Positions 10,348 through 18,508 of a stretch of 64,000 nt of DNA are shown here, in pieces (the stretch's first letter is position 1; each line of letters starts with the position of its first letter). Source of the DNA: Bradyrhizobium sp. BR13661 (lineage in GTDB: Bacteria > Pseudomonadota > Alphaproteobacteria > Rhizobiales > Xanthobacteraceae). Location of the stretch: the NCBI RefSeq assembly GCF_029892425.1, contig NZ_JARXWB010000017.1, forward strand, positions 62,001 to 126,000, given 5' to 3'. The notes beneath the pieces are model-generated. The model was not told where the DNA came from. It ran no database searches and saw nothing but the letters and a program-made list of their open reading frames with translations. A program made the position numbers and the translations under genes.

Positions 10348-11463
10348 TCACTCAGCCACTTTCACCGGGCCATCGGCCGCGGCATCCGACCACTCGCCGA
10401 CGACGCGGTCGAGGTCGCAGAGATTCTGGTGCATCTGCTCCAGCGAGAAGCCGAGCGCGAAGAAGCGCTCCGCGGTGTCGCCTGGATGGCCGCGGATCAC
10501 GCCGTCCTGGCGCACGGCCGCAACCGCCTCGGAATAGTGCTGAAGCGCGACGTGCACCGGATGGATCGGCGGCGCACCCGCGCCCTCGCGCAAGGCTTCT
10601 GCCGCCGATTTCAGGAAGCGAAGGATCGCCGCGCTCACCTCGGCCAGCGGACCTGCGAGTCTGACCTGCACCTCGGCCGGCAGCGGCACCACGGTGGCGC
10701 GGCCGATCATCACGACGTCGTGGCGCAGCCGCAGGATCGTCCGCAAGAGCGGGCCGGTATCGGGCCCGCTCGACAGCCGGGCTGAACGCTCGCGCTCGGC
10801 CTCGGCGCCGATGGTGTTCATGCCCACCATGGCGGTGCCGATGCCGTCCTGGATCCGATGCAGCGCATCGTTGTCGCGACCGCGCGTGAGGCCCGCGAGC
10901 AATTCGCCGAAGGCATCCGCGATCAATTCAAGCAGCGTCGCGGCGCTGGCGCGGATCTGCCGCACCGCGCGCGAGGGCAGCACCAGGAACGAGACGAGCA
11001 GCCCCGTCACCGCGCCGACCGAAACCTCGCTGACGCGATCGATCGCGGAAGCCATGGGATCGGCGTGATGCATGCTCGGAAGCACGAGCACGATCACGGC
11101 CGTCACCGTTGCAGAGCTCAGGTTCGGATAGATCGACGCAATGAAGGCGAGCGGCGCCACGGCCAGCACGAGCAGTCCCAGCAGGCCCGCTTCGCTCGAA
11201 TAGGGGATCAGGATTGCGATGGCGCCGCCATAGATGGCGCCGCCAATCGTGCCCAGCATGTAGTCGCGCGTCGCCTTCAGCGAGCGACCGACACTCATCT
11301 GGGTCACGATGATGGAGGTCAGCACGGCCCAGAGCGGCAACAACAGATGCAGCGCGGTCGCGAGCGCGTAGGCCCCGGCGGCCGCAACCGTGACCCGGAC
11401 CGCCAGCCCCAATTGCGTCCTGCGCGACCAGACAAGGTCGAATACCTCTCTTGCGAGTGTCAT
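10348..11463 (-). CDS. FUSC family permease (aromatic acid exporter type)
   Basis: A 371-residue membrane protein. Six hydrophobic segments occupy the first half (for example VRVTVAAAGAYALATALHLL, LPLWAVLTSIIVTQMS and LLGLLVLAVAPLAFIASIYP), followed by a mainly helical cytoplasmic half. The stretch IIVTQMSVGRSLKATRDYMLGTIGGA is typical of the FUSC/AaeB family. Start chosen at 11463 (GAGG about 9 bases upstream, starting MTLAREVFDLV); an ATG at 11490 is possible. The frame continues to 11586, but that would leave no room for divergent promoters with the gene at 11588. Probable role: export of aromatic or similar organic compounds. Confidence 0.82.
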   Translation of the reverse strand: MTLAREVFDLVWSRRTQLGLAVRVTVAAAGAYALATALHLLLPLWAVLTSIIVTQMSVGRSLKATRDYMLGTIGGAIYGGAIAILIPYSSEAGLLGLLVLAVAPLAFIASIYPNLSSATVTAVIVLVLPSMHHADPMASAIDRVSEVSVGAVTGLLVSFLVLPSRAVRQIRASAATLLELIADAFGELLAGLTRGRDNDALHRIQDGIGTAMVGMNTIGAEAERERSARLSSGPDTGPLLRTILRLRHDVVMIGRATVVPLPAEVQVRLAGPLAEVSAAILRFLKSAAEALREGAGAPPIHPVHVALQHYSEAVAAVRQDGVIRGHPGDTAERFFALGFSLEQMHQNLCDLDRVVGEWSDAAADGPVKVAE

Positions 11464-11587
11464 TGTCGAAAGCCTCGGTCCGATCCTCATCTCACCAGCC
11501 AAAAGCATAGCTGATGCCCACGGCCCCGAGGCCGCTTGAAAGGCAAAATCAGCCCGCCTAATTTGCCGGCCAAAACGAGGAAACACG

Positions 11588-12958
11588 ATGGCTCACGAAA
11601 CCGCAACGCTCGCCGCCTATGTCGCCAAGCTGAAATTCGCCGATATTCCGGCGGAGGTGCTGGATCGCGCCAAGGTGCTGACGCTGGACTTCCTCGGCAG
11701 CGCCATCCGGGCGCGGAGCGAGGCGGAATCGACCCCGTCGCTGCTGAAGATGCTGGAAGCGCTGTCGCTCGACACCAAGGGCTGCTCCACCGTGTTCGGC
11801 GATGCCAAGACCTGGACGCCGGCGGTCGCAGCCCTCCTCAACGGCGCGCTGGGCCATTCCCTCGATTTCGACGATACGCATGCGGATTCCTCGCTGCATC
11901 CGAGCGCGCCGGTGGTTCCGGCCGCCTTTGCCGTCGGCGAAATGGTCGGCGCCTCCGGCCGCGACGTGCTGACCGCGATCGTTGCGGGTTACGAGGTCTG
12001 CTGCCGGCTCGGCAACGCGCTCGACCCGACCTCGCATTATGCGCGCGGCTTTCATCCGACCGCGACCGCCGGCACCTATGGCGCGGCCGCAGCGGCAGCA
12101 AAGCTGTTCGGCCTCTCCGAGGCGCAGATCGTCGCCGCCTTCGGCGTCGCCGGCAGCCAGGCGGCGGGCTCGCTGCAATTCCTGATGAACGGCGCCTGGA
12201 ACAAGCGCTACCAGGTTGGCGCGGCCGCGATGAATGGCGTGATCGCCGCGACGCTGGCCCGCAACGATTTCGTCGGTGCGACGGAATCGATCGAGGGCAA
12301 GCATGGCCTGCTCACCGGCTACACCGACGACGCACATCCCGACAAGGCGGTGGCCGGGCTCGGCAAGACCTACGAGACCATGAAGATCGGCGTGAAGCCT
12401 TACCCGAGCTGCCGCTACACCCATGCCGCGATCGACGCGCTGATCGCGATGCGGCGCGAGCACAATCTGACGCCCGACCAGGTCAAGCGCGTCGAGATCG
12501 GCCTGCACCGCAACGGCATCACGCTGACCGGCGATGCCGCCACCAAGCGGCATCCGACCTCGATCGTCGGCGGCCAGTTCTCGATGTTTTTCACCGGTGC
12601 GCTCGCGCTCGACCAGGGCTCGTTCGGCTGGGACGATTACGCCAGGCTCGGCGATGCCGCGATCGATGCGCTCGCCGACAAATTCGACGTGGTGCAGGAC
12701 GACCGGTTAGAGGTCGGCCGCACGCATCCGTTCGGCGCACGCGTCAGCATCACGACTGACGACGGCGTGCATGAGCGGCTCTATGCCGATCCCTCCGGCG
12801 AGCCGACCTCGTTCCCGGACGCGCAGGCCATGCAGCAGAAGTTTCTGACGCTGGCGCGACCCGTGCTGAATGCTCGGGCCGACAAGTTCGCCGACGCGAT
12901 CATGACGCTGGAGCGATTCGATCGCGTGGCCAAGGCGACGGAGCTGGGGCGGCAGTAG
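11588..12958 (+). CDS. MmgE/PrpD family protein
   Basis: A 456-residue cytosolic protein of the MmgE/PrpD family (2-methylcitrate dehydratase, cis-aconitate decarboxylase and relatives). Characteristic stretches are LDFLGSAIRARSE, HSLDFDDTHADSSLHPSAPV, AGYEVCCRLGNAL, GFHPTATAGTYGAA and KPYPSCRYTHAAID. GAGG lies just before the ATG. No prpB/prpC or other methylcitrate-cycle gene is adjacent, so a role in propionate metabolism cannot be assumed; the family also includes enzymes of unknown substrate. It is divergent from the FUSC gene and convergent with the serine hydrolase, whose stop is 5 bases away. Confidence 0.88.
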   Translation: MAHETATLAAYVAKLKFADIPAEVLDRAKVLTLDFLGSAIRARSEAESTPSLLKMLEALSLDTKGCSTVFGDAKTWTPAVAALLNGALGHSLDFDDTHADSSLHPSAPVVPAAFAVGEMVGASGRDVLTAIVAGYEVCCRLGNALDPTSHYARGFHPTATAGTYGAAAAAAKLFGLSEAQIVAAFGVAGSQAAGSLQFLMNGAWNKRYQVGAAAMNGVIAATLARNDFVGATESIEGKHGLLTGYTDDAHPDKAVAGLGKTYETMKIGVKPYPSCRYTHAAIDALIAMRREHNLTPDQVKRVEIGLHRNGITLTGDAATKRHPTSIVGGQFSMFFTGALALDQGSFGWDDYARLGDAAIDALADKFDVVQDDRLEVGRTHPFGARVSITTDDGVHERLYADPSGEPTSFPDAQAMQQKFLTLARPVLNARADKFADAIMTLERFDRVAKATELGRQ

Positions 12959-12963
12959 GTCGT

Positions 12964-14391
12964 CTAATTCGCTCCCGCCAGCTTCCCCGTCTCGCGCGTG
13001 ACAGCCACGACGTCGCGGACGAGATCGAATACGCCGTCGACTTCCGGCGGCCAGTTCAGCGAGCGGCCCATCCGTACGATCACGAGCCGCTCGGACGGAA
13101 TCACAATCGTGTACTGACCGATCGTGCCCTTGGCGAAGAAGGCATCGCGCGGCCAACCGTGCTCGACGCGAAACTTCGCACCGAAGCTGTTGCCCTGGTT
13201 GGTCCAGAAGCCGGCGCCGATGCCGACCCAGGCATTTGGCGTGGCGGTCGCGGAATAGTTCACCCAACCCTCCGGCAGGATCCGCTTGCCGCCGGCGACG
13301 CCGTCATTGAGATAGAGCTGGCCAAAGCGCGCCCAGTCGCGCGCCGATGCCAGCATCGAGCCGGAGCCCTCGATCGTGCCTGTTACGTCGAGCTGGAGCG
13401 TGACATAGCGCATGCCGAGCGGCGCAAACAACTCACGGCGCGCTAAGGCCAGCGCATCCGCCGGCTTGCCGCCGGCAGCATCCCGCAGCAGATGCGCGAG
13501 AATGACGAAGTTGCCGTCGTGATAATTCCACGCCGTGCCCGGCGCGGTCGCAAGCGGCGCGCGCTCGGCAAAGCCAGCCATATCGTCCTCGGCGTATTTC
13601 ATCGTGTTGACCGGCTCGAGCGCGGAGCCAAGCTTGGCCTCCAGAGAGCTTCCGAGCGCGATGCCGGCGGTATGACGCAGCAACTGGTCGACGGTGATCG
13701 CATGGCGCGGATCATCAGGACTTTGCCAGGCGGCAATTGGCGCTGAAACGTCGAGCTTCAACTTGCCCTGGCGCACGAGAATGCCCACCAGCGCCGACAT
13801 CACCGACTTCGTCATGGAGAAGCCGAACAGCTGCGTCTCTGGCCCGATGCCGTCGGCATAGCGCTCGGCAATGACGCGGCCATTCTTCATGACGACGATC
13901 GCGCGGGTACGGCGGTAAGGCGGCTGCGCGGGCTCGGCGAAGGCGCGGTCGAGCGCGGCTGAGAGGCCCTCGCCCTGCGGGGCGACGATGTCAGGGCCGG
14001 CGATCTCCGGCAGCAACACCGGCTGCTTGTCATCCCGCGGCAACGCCACATCGGTGAGCCCCTGGCCGTGCTCGAGCGTGCAGCCGAGCCCCTCGCGATA
14101 GACCGCGTGGCTGCGGCCGATGCCGAGCAGGGACACCGTGACATCCTTGCGGGCGCGATCGACCTGAAAATTCATCGCCCAGGTCAGCAGACCGGCGCCG
14201 GGCATCGCCTCGGTGGTTTCTGCGAGGTCGCGCCTGGGATCGAGGCCGGAGACGAACGTCTCCGCGCAGATGGTGGCGGCGATGAAGCCGGTGGCAACCT
14301 TGGGCACGTCCCGCGCCCGGGCCGCGCCGAACGCGAGGCCGGCACAGGCGATGGCGGTGGTGAGAAGGACGATCTTACGGCGACGGGTCAC
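12964..14391 (-). CDS. Secreted serine hydrolase, class C beta-lactamase fold
   Basis: A 475-residue protein with an N-terminal signal (KIVLLTTAIACAGLAFGAARA). The catalytic SxxK motif is Ser192-Met-Thr-Lys195 in FGFSMTKSVMSALVG and the second motif Tyr290 is in TAWNYHDGN. SGSMLASARDWARFGQLYLN is also typical of 6-aminohexanoate-dimer hydrolase (NylB)-like enzymes. The roughly 160-residue region before the catalytic domain is longer than usual. It probably hydrolyses an ester or amide in the periplasm; substrate unknown. The gene lies downstream of the membrane AraC regulator on the same strand, 145 bases away. Confidence 0.87.
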   Translation of the reverse strand: MTRRRKIVLLTTAIACAGLAFGAARARDVPKVATGFIAATICAETFVSGLDPRRDLAETTEAMPGAGLLTWAMNFQVDRARKDVTVSLLGIGRSHAVYREGLGCTLEHGQGLTDVALPRDDKQPVLLPEIAGPDIVAPQGEGLSAALDRAFAEPAQPPYRRTRAIVVMKNGRVIAERYADGIGPETQLFGFSMTKSVMSALVGILVRQGKLKLDVSAPIAAWQSPDDPRHAITVDQLLRHTAGIALGSSLEAKLGSALEPVNTMKYAEDDMAGFAERAPLATAPGTAWNYHDGNFVILAHLLRDAAGGKPADALALARRELFAPLGMRYVTLQLDVTGTIEGSGSMLASARDWARFGQLYLNDGVAGGKRILPEGWVNYSATATPNAWVGIGAGFWTNQGNSFGAKFRVEHGWPRDAFFAKGTIGQYTIVIPSERLVIVRMGRSLNWPPEVDGVFDLVRDVVAVTRETGKLAGAN

Positions 14392-14536
14392 TGGCTTTCT
14401 CCGGCTGTGGGGCGTGTGTCGGAGAGCAGGCCGGATGCGAGCGACAGGCGCTCGCCGGATTTGAAAATCGGCGTCGCCGAAACTGACCGGAGCTGGTCGA
14501 TTTCGGAATTCTTACGTGATTTCAAGGGTCTGGAAT

Positions 14537-15598
14537 CTAGACCGCATCAACCTTGAGCCGCCGATATTCCGTCGGCGTCACGCCGGTCACCGCCTTGAAG
14601 GCGCGGTTGAACGGGCCGAGCGACTGGAAGCCGGCGTCCATGGCGATGGTGATGACGGGAACCTCGGCCTGGGCGGGATCGGCGAGCGCGGCCTTGGCTT
14701 CCTCGATGCGGTGGTTGTTCAGGAATACATTGAAGTTGCGATAGCCGAGCCGCTGGTTGATCAACCGCCGCAGCCGGTATTCCGGAATTTTCAGCCGGGT
14801 GGCCAGCACGCCGATGGTGATGTTTTCCTGACGATAGATCCGCTCGTCGCCCATCAGGCGCATCAGGGCGTCGATGAGCTTCTGATCGGGGACGTCATCG
14901 CCCGCAGGCTGACTGAAAACCAGAGGCGGTGCAGGCTCCACTGCTGCCGGAAACAGATCCGCCCCTTCAACGCGCATCATGGCATAGACAATCGCCGCCA
15001 CGGTGCAGGTGAGCGCGCCGGCATTGACGGTTTCGGCGACATTGCCAACGTGGTAGCCGGCGACTGCGATCTGCAGAATCGCGTTCAACCCGCCATAAAG
15101 CGCGATTGCGCAGACGATGAACACGCGAACGCGGCGGCGGCGCTCGACCAGGTCGGCCGGCCACGACGCGATCATTTGCCAGACCGCAAGCGCGATGAAA
15201 CCGAGCACGATCAGATTGACCAACGTCACCGAGAACCGCACATGGCCGCTGGGCGCAATCCACACGCAGCCCGCGAAGCTGTAGGCCGTCACCAGCGCCC
15301 AGATCAATCCGTGCCGCCAGCGGAGGCGAAACTCGTCGTCGAACAGGGCGCGTGTGAACAGCCAGAACACCACGATATCGCCGGTCGACAACGCGATCAG
15401 CGGTGCATGCCAGAGCGGGACTCGTGACGTGACATCAAGCGAATAGCTCGCCGCATGCACCGCCGTGCCCAGCGCGAAGGCGACACCAAGCCGCGCTGCG
15501 AGCACATTGCGAAAATCCGTCAGCAGCGACACCGCCAGCAGCAGCAGCAGCGTGACGCTGGCCGCGCGAAAGGCGAGATCGAGATTGGTCAACAGCAT
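14537..15598 (-). CDS. Membrane-anchored AraC family transcriptional regulator
   Basis: A 353-residue protein. The first about 220 residues hold roughly seven hydrophobic segments (LAFRAASVTLLLLLAVSLL, LGVAFALGTAVHAASY, GDIVVFWLFTRALF and more). The C-terminal third is a complete AraC DNA-binding domain with two helix-turn-helices: ENITIGVLATRLKIPEYRLR, then MDAGFQSLGPFNRAFKAVTG and VTPTEYR. This is the layout of integral-membrane AraC regulators, so a membrane-sensed signal is likely. A TTG at 15601 precedes the ATG at 15598; the ATG is preferred. The serine hydrolase downstream is the natural candidate target. Confidence 0.88.
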   Translation of the reverse strand: MLLTNLDLAFRAASVTLLLLLAVSLLTDFRNVLAARLGVAFALGTAVHAASYSLDVTSRVPLWHAPLIALSTGDIVVFWLFTRALFDDEFRLRWRHGLIWALVTAYSFAGCVWIAPSGHVRFSVTLVNLIVLGFIALAVWQMIASWPADLVERRRRVRVFIVCAIALYGGLNAILQIAVAGYHVGNVAETVNAGALTCTVAAIVYAMMRVEGADLFPAAVEPAPPLVFSQPAGDDVPDQKLIDALMRLMGDERIYRQENITIGVLATRLKIPEYRLRRLINQRLGYRNFNVFLNNHRIEEAKAALADPAQAEVPVITIAMDAGFQSLGPFNRAFKAVTGVTPTEYRRLKVDAV

Positions 15599-15663
15599 CA
15601 ACTTGGTCCAACAGCTGGGTCCGATCGCTTGGGCCGCGAACTTAGGTCAGATCGGATAGCGAT

Positions 15664-16233
15664 TCAATTTCGCCGCCACGAGGCGCGCGACGTGATCCAG
15701 GCATCGGCCGCCTTGTCGAACAACTCGATCTCGCGATCCTTCCGCGCACCGAGCCTGCGCGCGACGGCTTGCGACGGCGCATTCGTGCTTTCGATACAAT
15801 GCAGGATGTCGTCAATCTCAAAGCTGTCGAACACCCAGTCGATCGACGCACGGGCCGCCTCGACCGCATAGCCCTTGCCGCGGAATTCAACGGCAATGCC
15901 CCAGCCGACCTCGAAGCCGGGCCAGCCTGGCGGACACCACGGGCCGACGCGACCGACATAGGTGCCGCTCGACTTTTCCTCGACGACGAACATGCCGAAG
16001 CCATGGAGCGCCCAGTGCCCGGCCATCACGCCCGCGTTGCGCCAGCCGACAATCTCGGTGGTAACAGGTTTGCCATCAGCGGTGATGAAACGCGCCGTGT
16101 CCGGATCGCTCAGCATGGCCGAATTGGGCGCGATGTCGCCTGCGCGCCATGGACGCAGGACAAGACGTTCCGTCTCCAGCCTCGGTCCGGTGACCTCGAG
16201 CAGCCTGGCGCCAGGCTTGAGCGGCGGAATCAT
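15664..16233 (-). CDS. GNAT family N-acetyltransferase (RimJ/RimL-like)
   Basis: A 189-residue acetyltransferase. LETERLVLRPWRAGD is the typical N-terminal strand of the RimJ/RimL-like (Acetyltransf_3) group. The acetyl-CoA loop is seen as VGWGIAVEFRGKGYAVEAAR, with later IESTNAPSQAVARRLGAR. A GTG at 16236 directly precedes the ATG at 16233; GGGAG lies about 7 bases before the ATG. Substrate unknown. It is divergent from the pirin gene, with 64 bases between the starts. Confidence 0.85.
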   Translation of the reverse strand: MIPPLKPGARLLEVTGPRLETERLVLRPWRAGDIAPNSAMLSDPDTARFITADGKPVTTEIVGWRNAGVMAGHWALHGFGMFVVEEKSSGTYVGRVGPWCPPGWPGFEVGWGIAVEFRGKGYAVEAARASIDWVFDSFEIDDILHCIESTNAPSQAVARRLGARKDREIELFDKAADAWITSRASWRRN

Positions 16234-16297
16234 CACGCTTCTCCCGTTCCCTTTGATGTTCTGCTACGATCATACCAGCAAGAAACAGGAGTCCACC

Positions 16298-17215
16298 ATG
16301 AGCTGGCAACCCTCAAACGATCCCGTGCTCGGCGATCCCATGTCCTGCGACGCGCTCGATCTCGTCATCGTGCCGCGTACCCGCGATCTCGGCGACGGTT
16401 TCGAGGTGCGGCGCGCATTGCCGCATGGCAAGCGGCAGATGGTCGGGCCCTTCATCTTCTTCGATCATTTCGGCCCGGTGCAGTTCGTCTCCGGCAAGGG
16501 CATGGACGTGCGGCCGCATCCGCATATCGGCCTTGCCACCGTCACCTATCTGTTTGACGGATCCATCATGCATCGCGACAGCGAGGGCAATGTGCAGGAA
16601 ATCGCGCCGGGCGCGATGAACCTGATGACCGCGGGCCGCGGCATCGCCCATTCCGAGCGCACGCCGGATGCGCAGCGCGCTTCAGGGCAGAAGATGCTCG
16701 GCCTGCAAAGCTGGATCGCGCTGCCTGAAGGCTCCGAAGAGATCGATCCCTCGTTCCAGCATTATGCCGCCGGTGATCTGCCGATGATCTCCGAGCGCGA
16801 TTTCACCGCGCGCGTGATCGCGGGCTCCGCCTTCGGCATCGCCTCGCCGGTGAAGATGGTTTCGCCCTGGTTCTACACCGAGGTCACAGCGGTCGCCGGC
16901 GCGACCGTGCCGCTCGACCCCGATCACGAGGAACGCGCGATCTATGTCGTCGATGGCGAGGTCGAGATCGCCAACGAGCGCTACGAGGGGCCGCGGCTGC
17001 TGATCTTCCGCCCCGGCGACCGCATCACCGTGAAAGTGCTGAAGGCGACGCGCATGATGTTTCTCGGTGGCGATGCACTGGAGGGTCCGCGCCACATCTG
17101 GTGGAATTTCGTCTCCTCCAGCAAGGAGCGGATCGAGCAGGCCAAGCAGGACTGGAAAACCGGCCGCTTCGCCGCGGTTCCGCAGGAACATGAGTTCATT
17201 CCGCTGCCGGAATAG
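16298..17215 (+). CDS. Pirin family protein
   Basis: A 305-residue bicupin. The metal-binding N-terminal cupin contains FDHFGPVQF and RPHPHIGLATVTYLFDGSI, then NLMTAGRGIAHSERT, the usual pirin signature. The C-terminal cupin is seen in EERAIYVVDGEVEIANERYE. Pirins are iron-binding and some act as quercetinases; the role here is unknown. The ATG at 16298 has ACAGGAG about 7 bases upstream. The frame is open further upstream but overlaps the divergent GNAT gene. Confidence 0.92.
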   Translation: MSWQPSNDPVLGDPMSCDALDLVIVPRTRDLGDGFEVRRALPHGKRQMVGPFIFFDHFGPVQFVSGKGMDVRPHPHIGLATVTYLFDGSIMHRDSEGNVQEIAPGAMNLMTAGRGIAHSERTPDAQRASGQKMLGLQSWIALPEGSEEIDPSFQHYAAGDLPMISERDFTARVIAGSAFGIASPVKMVSPWFYTEVTAVAGATVPLDPDHEERAIYVVDGEVEIANERYEGPRLLIFRPGDRITVKVLKATRMMFLGGDALEGPRHIWWNFVSSSKERIEQAKQDWKTGRFAAVPQEHEFIPLPE

Positions 17216-17292
17216 GCTAATCCGGCTTTCGGCCGCGCCATCAGGTGCGGCCGGATGCCCCTCTTCAAGCCTTCTGTCCGAAAGCTCTGCCT

Positions 17293-18207
17293 ATGACCGC
17301 CATGCTCTCCAGCGACCTGCCCCTGACCAAGATCGGCCGCGGCAAGGTGCGCGATATCTACGCCGTCGACGACGACCGCCTGCTGCTCCTCACCACCGAT
17401 CGCATCAGCGCCTTCGACGTCGTGATGGGCGAGACCATCCCGATGAAGGGCGCGGTGCTGACGCAGATCAGTGCGTACTGGTTCAACAAGCTCGAAGGCA
17501 TCGTGCCGCATCACATGATCAGCGCCGACACCGACGAGATCATCGCGGCCGTGCCCGCGTTGGAGCCGCATCGCGCCGAGATCCTCGGCCGCGCCACGCT
17601 GTCGCGCCGAACCACCGTGTTTCCGATCGAATGCGTGATCCGCGGCTATCTCTCCGGCTCCGCCTGGAAGGAATATGCGGCGAGCGGGACGCTTGCGGGC
17701 GAGAAATTGAAGGGGGGCCTCGTTGAGAGCGAGAAGCTCGAGCCGCCGATCTTCAGCCCGGCGACCAAGGCCGAGACCGGCCATGACGAGAACATCACCA
17801 TCGCGAAGATGCGCGAAGTGGTCGGCGACGACGTCGCCTATACGCTGGAGAGCATGACGCGCGCGATCTACACGCTCGGCGAAGAGCTGGCACGCGAGCG
17901 GGGCATCATCATCGCCGACACCAAGTTCGAGTTCGGCCGCGACAGGGACGGCCGCATCATCCTGATCGACGAGGTCATGACGCCGGATTCCTCACGCTTC
18001 TGGGCGGTCGATGCCTACAAGCCCGGTCAGCCGCAGGCGAGCTTCGACAAGCAACCCTTGCGCGACTATCTCGACGTCGAGCGCCGCGCCGGCCGCTGGA
18101 ACGGCGACGCCCCCCCGCCGCCGCTGCCCGCCAGCGTGGTGGATGCGACCAGCAAGCGGTATCTGGAAGCGTATCGGCGCGTGACGGGGAAAGAGCTGAA
18201 GATCTAG
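17293..18207 (+). CDS. purC: Phosphoribosylaminoimidazole-succinocarboxamide synthase, long form
   Basis: A 304-residue SAICAR synthetase (purine synthesis: CAIR + aspartate + ATP to SAICAR). Seen: KIGRGKVRDIYAVDDDRLL at the start, LTTDRISAFDVVMGE, ECVIRGYLSGSAWKEY, GHDENIT and the catalytic-region IIIADTKFEFG with IDEVMTPDSSRFW. The length and the SGSAWKEY form match the longer eukaryote-like version rather than the about 255-residue bacterial one, so the genome may carry a second, short purC elsewhere. The ATG at 17293 begins MTAMLSSDLPL; an in-frame ATG at 17245 is less likely. It stands alone, outside a pur operon. Confidence 0.92.
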   Translation: MTAMLSSDLPLTKIGRGKVRDIYAVDDDRLLLLTTDRISAFDVVMGETIPMKGAVLTQISAYWFNKLEGIVPHHMISADTDEIIAAVPALEPHRAEILGRATLSRRTTVFPIECVIRGYLSGSAWKEYAASGTLAGEKLKGGLVESEKLEPPIFSPATKAETGHDENITIAKMREVVGDDVAYTLESMTRAIYTLGEELARERGIIIADTKFEFGRDRDGRIILIDEVMTPDSSRFWAVDAYKPGQPQASFDKQPLRDYLDVERRAGRWNGDAPPPPLPASVVDATSKRYLEAYRRVTGKELKI

Positions 18208-18508
18208 CCGCGCCGTCCCCACATCCCTACCGTCATCGCCCGGCGCGACCGGGCGATCCAGTATTCCAGAGACGGCAACGGGATACGGAGAGGCTGCGGC
18301 GTACTGGATTCCCCGCTTTCGCGGGGAATGACAGCGGTGGGTGGAATGGCTTTGCCACAACGCTGCGAGCACTGCATTTCAGCTTTCTCATCAACCGTGA
18401 TTGACCGTTCACACACGAATTCCCGGCATTTTTGTCGGATACCTCATATTTGCAAGAATCCTGTTGCGCTAGGCTCGCACTCGTCTACCTCTCGGGACGG
18501 GAATTTTC
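18208..18508. other. Intergenic region upstream of the SulP gene
   Basis: About 300 bases without a gene. The first half is the palindromic repeat at 18232-18334. The rest is less GC-rich than the surroundings and presumably carries the SulP promoter; GACGGGAATTTTC just before the ATG at 18509 supplies a ribosome-binding site. I could not pick a convincing promoter pair. Confidence 0.6.
18232..18334. repeat. Double-hairpin intergenic repeat, copy 1
   Basis: Begins GTCATCGCCCGG-CGCGA-CCGGGCGATCCAGTA and ends GCGTACTGGATTCCCCGC-TTTC-GCGGGGAATGAC. Each end is a hairpin, and the inner CCAGTA / TACTGG pieces pair across the element. The copy at 27078-27180 is the same element in the opposite orientation. 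Confidence 0.85.

Noticed and set aside
11464..11586. Longer start of the FUSC gene (41 extra codons)
   Set aside because: It would run to within 1 base of the divergent gene at 11588 and leaves no room for either promoter; the extra residues are not membrane-like.
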